Assembly (NCBI GenBank): GCA_902797495.1
Contig: CADBTH010000220.1
Location: 1-6,136 of the forward strand
Source: an uncultured Ruminococcus sp.
GTDB taxonomy: Bacteria > Bacillota > Clostridia > Oscillospirales > CAG-272
Direction: 5' to 3'
Length of the DNA: 6,136 bases
Position numbers and translations under genes: made by a program. Shown piece by piece: positions 1 through 5,580 of this stretch. Below the pieces are notes generated by a model. It made no database searches. It was given only the letters and a program-made list of their open reading frames with translations, and had not been told where the DNA came from. Numbering within the stretch: the first letter of the stretch is position 1; every line of letters begins with the position of its first letter.

Positions 1-1
1 C

Positions 2-241
2 GACCTTATGCCGAACTTTGCGAACTATTGCGATCTTCATTATCCCGAGGATGCGGAAAATCCGGATGAAACGGAATGGGGCAGCTTCTATCTTCATCCC
101 GAAGAATGTGAACCCGGCTATTACGATTTCGTCTTCACTTACGAGGGAAAAGCGATCGCCACCCTGCTGACCCGCTTCTATAACGAAAATGAGCTCACCG
201 TCAAATCCGACGCCGAGCTCGATGCGATGATGCACGAATAA
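2..241 (+). CDS. 3' end of an unrecognised acidic protein (partial)
   Basis: The reading frame is open from the first complete codon in the window to a TAA stop at 239-241, so this is probably the C-terminal part of a longer gene. There is an ATG at 8-10, but too little upstream sequence is present to see a ribosome binding site, so it could also be a complete 77-residue protein. The product is rich in Asp, Glu, Tyr and Phe, with a WGSFYLHPEE segment and a C-terminal DAELDAMMHE, and shows no signal peptide or membrane segment. I do not recognise the family and assign no function. A strong hairpin terminator follows 14 bases after the stop, which supports a real, expressed 3' gene end. Codon use resembles the neighbouring genes. 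Confidence 0.6.
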   Translation, partial: DLMPNFANYCDLHYPEDAENPDETEWGSFYLHPEECEPGYYDFVFTYEGKAIATLLTRFYNENELTVKSDAELDAMMHE

Positions 242-255
242 CAGAATCATATAAT

Positions 256-297
256 AAAAAAACGCATCCGCCGAACGATCGGCGGATGCGTTTTTTT
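256..297. terminator. Bidirectional intrinsic terminator between the partial gene and luxS
   Basis: A perfect 12-bp GC-rich stem (263-274 with 279-290, core CGCATCCGCC/GGCGGATGCG) closes a 4-base loop. It is flanked by seven A (256-262) and seven T (291-297), so each strand reads stem then U-tract. It lies between two convergent gene ends (stop codons at 239-241 and 308-310) and can terminate both. Confidence 0.93.
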
Positions 298-307
298 CTG
301 CGGAAGT

Positions 308-832
308 TTATGAATCGAAGAAACTGCGCCCCTCTTCCGTGACGAGCCGCTCTGTCTTCGGATACTCGAAGATCGCGCTGTTTTCGGCATTTGCCTCGAG
401 ATAATCGGCAAATGCCTTTGCATACCATTTAGCCATCTCAAGGTTGTGCATAAGGTAGTGGCCGCAGTTGACGGCGGTAGCTCCCGGCACCTCGTCCGCA
501 TCCTCCACCGCTCTGAACGCACCGAGCAAAAGCGGGAAGATCTCCCTCGGCTCGCGGTTGCCCTTGAGTATCAGATAGAATCCCGTGAGACATCCCATCG
601 GTCCCCAGTAGACGACCTCGTCCTTCCAGTCGGGGTCATTGCGAAGGTATGTCGCTATGATGTGCTCGAGAGAGTGCATCGCGCCGACGTCGATGACCGG
701 CTCTCTGTTCGGTCTTCTGAGTCTGACGTCGTACGTCGTGACCGAGTATTCTCCGAGTGTGTCGACTCTGCTCGTGAAAATGCCGGGCACGATCTTTGTG
801 TGATCTACCGAAAAGCTCTGTATCAGTTCCAT
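308..832 (-). CDS. luxS: S-ribosylhomocysteine lyase LuxS (autoinducer-2 synthesis)
   Basis: LuxS is a cytosolic metalloenzyme that cleaves S-ribosylhomocysteine to homocysteine and DPD, the AI-2 precursor, in the activated methyl cycle. The 174-residue product carries the family signatures in order. The metal site HxxEH is seen as H53-S-L-E56-H57 (usually HTxEH; Thr to Ser is conservative). The catalytic Cys81 lies in PMGCLTGFYL. The third metal ligand, Cys123, lies in VNCGHYLMHNLEMAK. The family is usually about 150-160 residues, so the C-terminus is slightly long. The ATG at 832 has an AAGGGA ribosome binding site 7 bases upstream. The gene is monocistronic: its own promoter lies upstream and a terminator at 256-297 lies downstream. 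No methyl-cycle partner such as a nucleosidase is visible here. Identification is firm; whether AI-2 acts as a signal or a by-product cannot be seen. Confidence 0.97.
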   Translation of the reverse strand: MELIQSFSVDHTKIVPGIFTSRVDTLGEYSVTTYDVRLRRPNREPVIDVGAMHSLEHIIATYLRNDPDWKDEVVYWGPMGCLTGFYLILKGNREPREIFPLLLGAFRAVEDADEVPGATAVNCGHYLMHNLEMAKWYAKAFADYLEANAENSAIFEYPKTERLVTEEGRSFFDS

Positions 833-866
833 TTCTTTCTCCCTTGATGAGCAATATTACAACTTA

Positions 867-895
867 ATATTATCATAAATCGAACCCATAATCAA
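867..895 (-). promoter_or_regulatory. Predicted sigma-70 promoter of luxS (extended -10)
   Basis: On the minus strand there is a -35 TTGATT (895-890), a 17-base spacer, and a -10 TAATAT (872-867) preceded by TGA, giving an extended -10 TGN motif. It lies about 35 bases upstream of the luxS start codon. The surrounding sequence is AT-rich, unlike the coding regions on either side. This is a sequence match only. Confidence 0.7.
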
Positions 896-917
896 CCGAA
901 AATAATAAAATGTCGGT

Positions 918-935
918 ATGTTTTTTCCAAAACAT
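918..935. repeat. Small inverted repeat between the divergent promoters
   Basis: ATGTTTT (918-924) and AAAACAT (929-935) form a perfect 7-bp inverted repeat around a 4-base spacer. It sits between the luxS -35 and the -35 of the plus-strand promoter, where an operator for either direction could lie. It is AT-rich and short, so chance is possible. Confidence 0.4.
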
Positions 936-947
936 CTCTTCGTACGG

Positions 948-976
948 TTGACAAACGCGTGGCTTGGTGCTATAAT
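948..976 (+). promoter_or_regulatory. Perfect-consensus sigma-70 promoter of the methyltransferase stub
   Basis: The -35 TTGACA (948-953) and -10 TATAAT (971-976) both match consensus exactly with the ideal 17-base spacer. The -10 is preceded by TGC, an extended -10 motif. The predicted start of transcription is near 983, giving a leader of about 58 bases before the GTG at 1042. Promoters this strong are usually kept in check by a repressor or are meant for very high expression. The palindrome directly downstream suggests the former. Confidence 0.9.
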
Positions 977-984
977 AAGTCGAA

Positions 985-1004
985 CGGTTAGCGGTTGCTA
1001 ACCG
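985..1004. promoter_or_regulatory. Palindromic operator-like site at the predicted transcription start
   Basis: CGGTTAGC (985-992) and GCTAACCG (997-1004) form a perfect 8-bp inverted repeat around GGTT. It begins about 9 bases downstream of the -10 box, so a bound protein would block the promoter; in RNA it could also form a hairpin at the 5' end. The half-site GGTTAGC resembles that of DtxR/IdeR-type iron repressors (consensus TTAGGTTAGCCTAACCTAA), but the half-sites here are about 5 bp further apart. The repressor identity is therefore a guess. No U-tract follows, so it is not a terminator. Confidence 0.7.
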
Positions 1005-1041
1005 AACGCCGGAACAACGGTACGCTTCAAGGAGAAGCAAA

Positions 1042-1296
1042 GTGAAAAACAAAAATCACATCGAAAAAAACTCCGTGCAGGAGACGCTCGTGATCCCGCT
1101 TTACGGGAGAAAGATGTGCACGGAGCAGTTCCCAAACCTTTTCAGGGATGAAAAAGCGGTGGAACTGATAAACCGAATAGATTACGATTTTTCACATCTT
1201 GAGAAAAAATCAAAGAGTCTCGGTCACCGCTTCGGCGCGCTCGAGGTCGAAGCGCTTGAAGCCTGCAAAGAGCTCGGAAAAGCGCTCGCGCAGTAA
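1042..1296 (+). CDS. N-terminal stub of an LCM-family class I SAM-dependent methyltransferase (probable remnant)
   Basis: Residues 1 to about 69 match the start of a clostridial class I SAM methyltransferase family (leucine carboxyl methyltransferase-like). Visible features are SVQETLVIPLYGRKMC, the DEKAVELINRIDYDF segment, and RFGALEV. Full-length members are about 270 residues and continue with the SAM-binding NLGCGLD region. Here the homology stops at about residue 69 and a short tail (EALEACKELGKALAQ) leads to a TAA stop at 1294-1296. All SAM-binding and catalytic parts are absent, so methyltransferase activity is not expected. The start is GTG at 1042 with AAGGAG (1029-1034) 7 bases upstream. 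A consensus promoter, an operator-like palindrome and a terminator frame the ORF, so it is probably still expressed. The simplest reading is an internal deletion that kept both ends of the transcription unit; a functional small protein is the alternative. Confidence 0.75.
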   Translation: MKNKNHIEKNSVQETLVIPLYGRKMCTEQFPNLFRDEKAVELINRIDYDFSHLEKKSKSLGHRFGALEVEALEACKELGKALAQ

Positions 1297-1304
1297 CGGA
1301 AATC

Positions 1305-1335
1305 AAAAAAGCCTTCCGCACAGGAAGGCTTTTTT
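1305..1335. terminator. Bidirectional intrinsic terminator at the end of the nitrogen operon
   Basis: The stem GCCTTCC (1311-1317) pairs with GGAAGGC (1323-1329) around a GCACA loop. It is flanked by six A (1305-1310) and six T (1330-1335), so it works in both directions. It ends the plus-strand stub and, on the minus strand, the operon whose last stop codon is at 1338-1340. Confidence 0.92.
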
Positions 1336-1337
1336 AT

Positions 1338-1922
1338 TTATCCGTACGTCTTTATTATCTCCTCGGCGACCTCGCGTTTGGATACGCAGCGGTCCATCGC
1401 CTGCTTTTCTATAAAGCGGTGGGCGGAGGGTTCGTCCATCTTCACCTCCGAGATGAGGAGCCACTTAGCTCTGTTGACGAGCCTTATCTCGTTCATCTTC
1501 TCCTCTATGGTCAGCGCCTTCTTTTCCGTTTTCCGAAGTCTCTCCCTCGCGCTCGCCATCCAGTCGAGAGCGGTGGAGAGGATCTGCTTCGACGTCGGCT
1601 TCATGAGCATGAATATTCCGTTCTTCGTCGCTCTGTCGTGGACGTCGTCGTAGAGCTCCGCTCCGGCGATGAGGAGGACTGCCGCGTTGCCGGACGACGC
1701 CGAGTCGATCGAAAAGCGGATCCCGGGGTCGTCGGGGAGCGGAGAGTTGACTATAATAAGATCGTACTCCCTCTCAGTCAGCGCGCGCCTTGCGGAATTG
1801 ACGTCCTTTGCAAACGTCACCGGAGAATAATCCGACTCGGGGAGAAGGGCGCTCAGAGCTTCTCTGAATTTTTCATTTGACGAGACTGCGAGAACGCTGA
1901 AGACTCGTTTTTCAAGGCTCAT
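1338..1922 (-). CDS. ANTAR-domain antitermination regulator with degenerate receiver domain
   Basis: The 194-residue protein has a CheY-like receiver fold (about 6-122), a short helical linker, and a C-terminal ANTAR domain (about 136-193). ANTAR domains bind paired hairpins in nascent RNA and prevent termination, typically in nitrogen-metabolism operons. The ANTAR part shows the expected pattern: I139-EEKMNEIRLVNRAKWLL, then A167, A175 and a terminal REVAEEIIKTYG. The receiver is unusual. The acidic pair after strand 1 is Ser14-Ser15, the phospho-acceptor position is Asn59 (IIVNSPLP), and only the strand-5 Lys108-Pro109 is kept. It should not be activated by phosphorylation in the normal way. 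The ATG at 1922 has a GGGGGAGA ribosome binding site just upstream. It is the last gene of the operon, 34 bases after the glutamine synthetase stop. The pairing resembles the glnA-nitR arrangement of solvent-producing clostridia. Its RNA target is not visible in this window. Confidence 0.9.
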   Translation of the reverse strand: MSLEKRVFSVLAVSSNEKFREALSALLPESDYSPVTFAKDVNSARRALTEREYDLIIVNSPLPDDPGIRFSIDSASSGNAAVLLIAGAELYDDVHDRATKNGIFMLMKPTSKQILSTALDWMASARERLRKTEKKALTIEEKMNEIRLVNRAKWLLISEVKMDEPSAHRFIEKQAMDRCVSKREVAEEIIKTYG

Positions 1923-1956
1923 ATCTCTCCCCCTTTCCGCCGGAATTTATGATGGA

Positions 1957-3168
1957 TCAGTTTTTGCAGTAAATATCGAGTATCGCTTCCGGGACGTGCT
2001 CTTTTATGAAACCGTCTTCGCGCGCTGTTTTCTTCGCTTCTTCAAGGCTCTCGGGAAGCGTTTTGTACTTCTTCAGAGTTTCGGCGTCCGCCGTGAAAAG
2101 GTTCACGTTTGCCGGAGAGGGAAGGTCGAGAGCGCGCTCTATCCCTTCAAGTCCCGCGTATATTGCGAGGGCGAAGGCGATATAAGGATTTGCGGACGGG
2201 TCCGCCATCCTTAGCTCGGCGCGGCGGTATTCCCCGAGCGCCGCCGGGATCCTGACGAGCTGAGAGCGGTTCTCTCCCGACCAAGAAACGTAACGCGGCG
2301 CCTTCATGACTCCGAGGCGGAGGTAGGAATCCTCCGTCGGGCAGAGGAAAGCGCTCATCGGGACGACGTGCTCAAGCACTCCCGCTATCATACGGCAGAG
2401 GTTTTCGGAGGACTTATCGGGAGACACCGACATATTGATATGGAATCCGTTTCCGGGGCAGTTCCCGAGCGGCTTCGGCGAGAAGTCGGCAAAGAGTCCG
2501 TTTCGTCTCGCGACGATCTTGACGACATTCTGAAAGGTCATCACGTTGTCCGCCGCCGTCAGCGCGGAGGCGTATCTGAAATCTATCTCGTTCTGTCCGG
2601 GACCCTCTTCGTGATGAGAGCTCTCGGGGGTGATGCCCATCTGCTCGAGTGTGAGGCAAACCTCGCGGCGTATGTTCTCTCCGCGGTCGTCGGGCGCGAG
2701 ATCCATATATCCCGCCTTGTCGTACGGGATCTTCGTCGGATCGCCCGCCTCGTCGAGCTCGAAGAGGTAAAACTCCTCCTCAGCTCCGAAGAAGAATTCG
2801 TACCCCGCCGCCGCGGCGTCTGAGACGGCGCGTTTCAGAAGCGCTCTGGTATCGCACTCAAAGGGCTTTCCGTCCGGATACGTTATGTCGCAGAACATTC
2901 TGACGACCTTCCCGTGCTCCGGTCTCCACGGAAGCCACGTCAGCGTTTCGGGATCGGGATGGAGAAAGAGGTCGCTCCTCTCAACCCCTCCGAAGCCGCG
3001 CACCGCGGAAGCGTCGAAGGCGATGCCGTATTTGAACGCCCGCTCCAGCTCGCCCGGCATTATAGAAATATTCTTCTGATTGCCGAATACGTCGCAGAAC
3101 GCGAGACGGATGAACTTCACGTCCTCCTCCGCGACGTACTGAATGACTTCCTCTTTAGAGTACTTCAT
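1957..3168 (-). CDS. glnA: Type I glutamine synthetase, short divergent form
   Basis: This enzyme would make glutamine from glutamate, ammonia and ATP. Family landmarks are present in order: D52 in FDASAVRGF, E130/E132 in GAEEEFYLF, E187 and E194 in HHEEGPGQNEIDF, H243 in NGFHINMS, R284, N300-R301-S302 with R306 (NRSQLVRIP), and E318/R320 before NPYIAFALAIYAGLEGIE. At 403 residues it is about 40 shorter than B. subtilis GlnA (444). Part of this is a shortened segment after HINMSV, and about 23 residues are missing at the C-terminus, where the WDMF...WERE tail should be. Two key positions differ: K289 stands where the flap Glu (E. coli Glu327) is expected, and G61 where B. subtilis Arg62 is expected. 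There is no adenylylation segment. The ATG at 3168 has AGAGGAAA upstream. It lies 22 bases after the GXGXG gene and 34 before the ANTAR gene. Family membership is firm; full catalytic competence is less certain. Confidence 0.93.
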   Translation of the reverse strand: MKYSKEEVIQYVAEEDVKFIRLAFCDVFGNQKNISIMPGELERAFKYGIAFDASAVRGFGGVERSDLFLHPDPETLTWLPWRPEHGKVVRMFCDITYPDGKPFECDTRALLKRAVSDAAAAGYEFFFGAEEEFYLFELDEAGDPTKIPYDKAGYMDLAPDDRGENIRREVCLTLEQMGITPESSHHEEGPGQNEIDFRYASALTAADNVMTFQNVVKIVARRNGLFADFSPKPLGNCPGNGFHINMSVSPDKSSENLCRMIAGVLEHVVPMSAFLCPTEDSYLRLGVMKAPRYVSWSGENRSQLVRIPAALGEYRRAELRMADPSANPYIAFALAIYAGLEGIERALDLPSPANVNLFTADAETLKKYKTLPESLEEAKKTAREDGFIKEHVPEAILDIYCKN

Positions 3169-3190
3169 GTTTTTCCTCTTTCTTTATGCC

Positions 3191-3910
3191 TTAATTTGCA
3201 ACGTACATCTGTTTATACGGGTTCTTGCTGTCCGGAGTCACTACCGTGAAAGCGGACGACATTATCGCGTCCTCGTCAGCGGCGAAGAGGCGGCAGAACT
3301 CCGAGACGTACGGTCCGACCTCGTCAAGATCGCGCCCGTCAGCCTCGCGCACCGTCACCTGACTCGGGAATTTTATCCCTTTGCAGTCGGAGCGGAGAAA
3401 CATCTTTCCGCCGTGCATACCGGTGCCAGGAAAGTTGCCGACGACAGGACGGCCGCTCCCGCCGAGCCCGAGCACGACGATTACTCCTCCCGCCTGGTAT
3501 TCCCCGAGAAAGCTCCCGGCGCACCCTCCTATGACGAGGGCGGGGATTTTGTCGCGGTACGCCTTCATGTGTATCCCGGCGCGGTAACCCGCGTCGCCTC
3601 TGATATAGATCGAGCCGCCGCGCATAGCGTATCCCGGCGCGTCGCCGCATGAGCCGTGAACGACGACGCACCCGTCGTTCATCGTATCGCCGAGCGCGTC
3701 CTGAGCGTTCCCCATGACGTTTATCGTGCCGCCGTTGAGATACGCGCCGAGCGCGTTTCCGGGAGTCCCCTCTATCGTGACGCGCCTGCCCGACATACCG
3801 GCGGCGATGAATCTCTCGCCGAGGCATCCGGTCAGTGTGCAGTCGCCGCATGTGCGTCTTATCGCTTCGTTTATCCCGCGGTGGTCAAGACCCTTCACGT
3901 TTATTACCAT
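3191..3910 (-). CDS. Stand-alone GXGXG domain of glutamate synthase (GltB C-terminal domain protein)
   Basis: In large GltB proteins the C-terminal GXGXG domain is a right-handed beta-helix with a mainly structural role in linking the amidotransferase and FMN domains. Here it is a separate 239-residue polypeptide, as in archaeal-type and many clostridial glutamate synthases. The repeating Gly-rich turns are clear from about residue 40 to 170, for example GTPGNALGAYLNGG, GNAQDALGDTMNDG, APGYAMRGGSIYIRG and GTGMHGG. The C-terminal part (about 190-239) is a short helical and strand region ending in NPYKQMYVAN. The start ATG at 3910 lies only 2 bases after the stop of the FAD oxidoreductase gene, with a GGGGGTG stretch upstream, so translation is probably coupled. 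It has no enzymatic motif of its own and is expected to assemble with the FMN-domain protein encoded upstream. Confidence 0.93.
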   Translation of the reverse strand: MVINVKGLDHRGINEAIRRTCGDCTLTGCLGERFIAAGMSGRRVTIEGTPGNALGAYLNGGTINVMGNAQDALGDTMNDGCVVVHGSCGDAPGYAMRGGSIYIRGDAGYRAGIHMKAYRDKIPALVIGGCAGSFLGEYQAGGVIVVLGLGGSGRPVVGNFPGTGMHGGKMFLRSDCKGIKFPSQVTVREADGRDLDEVGPYVSEFCRLFAADEDAIMSSAFTVVTPDSKNPYKQMYVAN

Positions 3911-3912
3911 GA

Positions 3913-5145
3913 TTATACCACACCCCCGAATCTTTTTCTACGTTTTTCGGATGAAAAAATCGTATTAGAGGCGATTTTCTTCATTTCGCGAATATCGACC
4001 TCGCCCAGCGGAACGCGGTCCCGTATGAGAGACGTGTATATCCCCGCTCTCTCGTCCCTTCCGACGAGCATAAAGCCCTTTAAAAAGCCGTCTTTTACGT
4101 AGAGCCTCTTGATCGAGTCTTCGTCCTTCTCCTCGTAAAGCTCCCCGTCGTAAGCTCCCGCGGTCATGGCGTGAAGCCCGAAGAACCCGATCGAATTCAT
4201 CGGGATCGCGTTGTCGAACGCCTCGTCTCCTCCCGCCATGTTAACTCCCGCCGTGTGCCCCTGCATATACGCGTTCGGGAGTATCGCGAGAACGCGCCTT
4301 GCGCCGAGAGACGAGTCGTACCCTTCCGCGCAGTCGCCCGCCGCGAAAACGCCGTCCGCCGACGTTCTCATTTTCTCATCAACTATGATCCCGCGATTGA
4401 CGTCGATCCCGGCGTCCGAGAGAAGCTTCGTGTTCGCCCTGACTCCGACAGCGAGGATCAGAACGTCGAACTCCACCGTCTTCCCGCTCTTCATCGTCGC
4501 AAAGTTTCCGTCGAACGACGCCGCGGTGTCGGCGAGCATGAATTCTATCCCGTTCTCCTCAAGTCTCTTCTGCATCAGAGAAGCGCACTCTTCGTCGAGG
4601 ATGCTCGACAGAACGCTGCCCGCGAGGTCGCAGACGGTGACGCTTTTCGCCCTGCCGCAAAGCCCCTCGGCGCACTTGAGACCGATCAGCCCCGCGCCGA
4701 CGATCAGTACTCTCTTCTCCTTCGTCACCGCCTTCTCCACGGCGAGCGCGTCGGAGAGAGTCATAAAGCTGAATTTATTCACAACAGAGTCGAGCCCTTC
4801 AAAAGGCGGTATGAACGGAGACGATCCCGCCGCACAGCACAGCGAGTCGTATGGCAACCAATCTCCGTTGTCGAGCCCGACTCTGTTGTTTTCCGTATCC
4901 ACCGAAACGGCGCGCCGTCCGAAATAAGTCTTACAACCGTTCTTTCGATAAAAGTCGTCCGGTCTGTATTTCATCCGCTCCCTATCCGTCTTCCCCTCGA
5001 GGTAATAGGAGATGAGCGGGCGGGAATAGACGTGATAAGGCTCATCGGAGATAACGCATATCTCGCCGTCCCGGTCGACGCTTCTTATTCCTTCTATGCA
5101 TCCGACGGCGGCGGTGCCGTTGCCGATAATAACGTAGCGCTTCAT
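3913..5145 (-). CDS. FAD/NAD(P)-dependent oxidoreductase, electron-input subunit of split glutamate synthase
   Basis: The protein belongs to the pyridine nucleotide-disulfide oxidoreductase-like family (NADH:rubredoxin or nitrite reductase type). From the chosen start it has 410 residues. An N-terminal FAD-binding Rossmann motif (IIGNGTAA, residues 6-13) is followed by SRPLISYYLEGK (41-52), typical of this subgroup. A second nucleotide-binding motif VGAGLIG (149-155) binds NAD(P)H, and GVFAAGD (265-271) contacts FAD. There is no redox-active CxxxxC disulfide pair after the first motif. I chose the ATG at 5145 over an in-frame ATG at 5166. AAAGGGAG (5160-5153) lies 7 bases before 5145, the protein then starts MKRYVIIGNG as usual in the family, and the upstream option would overlap the ferredoxin gene. 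It lies between ferredoxin and GXGXG genes, so it probably passes electrons from NAD(P)H to the glutamate synthase. Its partner is inferred from position. Confidence 0.9.
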   Translation of the reverse strand: MKRYVIIGNGTAAVGCIEGIRSVDRDGEICVISDEPYHVYSRPLISYYLEGKTDRERMKYRPDDFYRKNGCKTYFGRRAVSVDTENNRVGLDNGDWLPYDSLCCAAGSSPFIPPFEGLDSVVNKFSFMTLSDALAVEKAVTKEKRVLIVGAGLIGLKCAEGLCGRAKSVTVCDLAGSVLSSILDEECASLMQKRLEENGIEFMLADTAASFDGNFATMKSGKTVEFDVLILAVGVRANTKLLSDAGIDVNRGIIVDEKMRTSADGVFAAGDCAEGYDSSLGARRVLAILPNAYMQGHTAGVNMAGGDEAFDNAIPMNSIGFFGLHAMTAGAYDGELYEEKDEDSIKRLYVKDGFLKGFMLVGRDERAGIYTSLIRDRVPLGEVDIREMKKIASNTIFSSEKRRKRFGGVV

Positions 5146-5149
5146 CCCG

Positions 5150-5578
5150 TCACTCCCTTTCCTCATATACTATCGCCCTGTTCGGGCATCCCGCGACGCA
5201 CGCGGGCGCGCCTGACGCGTTGTCGAGGCACAGCTCGCACTTGGTCATCGTCCCGTCCTCTCCGGGAACGAGCGCGCCGTACGGGCAGACGAGGATACAC
5301 GTCTGACACCCGACGCATTTCGTACGGTCGACGACCACGACCCCGTCTCGCTTAGAGATCGCGCCCGCGATACAGCTCTTGACGCAGATCGGGTCGGAGC
5401 AGTGGCGGCACGACACCGCAAACGTCACCCTGTCCCCTTCCTCGACGTGGATACGCGGAAAGATCTTCTTTCCCTTGAGCGACGCCATATACTTCAGCCC
5501 CGAGTTTGCAAAGGCGCAGTTGTACTCGCACAGATGACACCCGAGACACCATTCTTCGTTAACGTATACCCGTTTCAT
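5150..5578 (-). CDS. Ferredoxin-like protein with four [4Fe-4S] cluster motifs
   Basis: This 142-residue protein has 16 cysteines in four groups: C11/14/17/21, C57/60/65/69, C88/91/94/98 (followed by Pro99) and C114/117/127/131. That is the pattern of HycB/CooF/DmsB-type electron-transfer subunits, which usually hold up to four [4Fe-4S] clusters. There is no signal peptide or Tat motif, so it acts in the cytosol. It most likely carries electrons between the FAD oxidoreductase and the FMN/Fe-S synthase domain of glutamate synthase. Two starts are possible. An ATG at 5584 overlaps the upstream stop codon as ATGA but has no spacing from the GGGGGA site. The ATG at 5578 has that site 6 bases upstream and gives the usual MKRVYVNEEWCLGC start, so I prefer it. 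The stop overlaps the ribosome binding site region of the next gene, 4 bases from its start. Confidence 0.92.
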   Translation of the reverse strand: MKRVYVNEEWCLGCHLCEYNCAFANSGLKYMASLKGKKIFPRIHVEEGDRVTFAVSCRHCSDPICVKSCIAGAISKRDGVVVVDRTKCVGCQTCILVCPYGALVPGEDGTMTKCELCLDNASGAPACVAGCPNRAIVYEERE

Positions 5579-5580
5579 AT

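Noticed and set aside
446..847. A 133-codon plus-strand frame opposite luxS
   Set aside because: luxS on the minus strand has all catalytic motifs and its own promoter; this frame would run across the luxS start and ribosome binding site and has no recognisable content.
985..1004. Palindrome read as a terminator or riboswitch expression platform
   Set aside because: No U-tract follows the hairpin, and the leader before the start codon is only about 58 bases, too short for a known riboswitch; operator or 5' hairpin fits better.
833..1041. A SAM or SAH riboswitch controlling luxS
   Set aside because: The luxS leader from the predicted promoter is only about 30 bases and holds no aptamer-like stems.
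1923..1956. An ANTAR-type two-hairpin antiterminator or a terminator between glnA and the ANTAR gene
   Set aside because: The gap is 34 bases and contains little beyond a ribosome binding site; there is no room for paired hexaloop hairpins and no U-tract.
2368..2823. Plus-strand frame opposite the glutamine synthetase gene
   Set aside because: It lies opposite conserved GS active-site segments, is rich in Arg and Val, and lacks a start signal.
4171..5355. A 394-codon open frame on the plus strand, antisense to the FAD oxidoreductase and ferredoxin genes
   Set aside because: It is a by-product of GC-rich codon use on the opposite strand: its translation is Arg/Val-rich with no family pattern, it has no ribosome binding site, and the minus-strand genes carry clear cofactor motifs.
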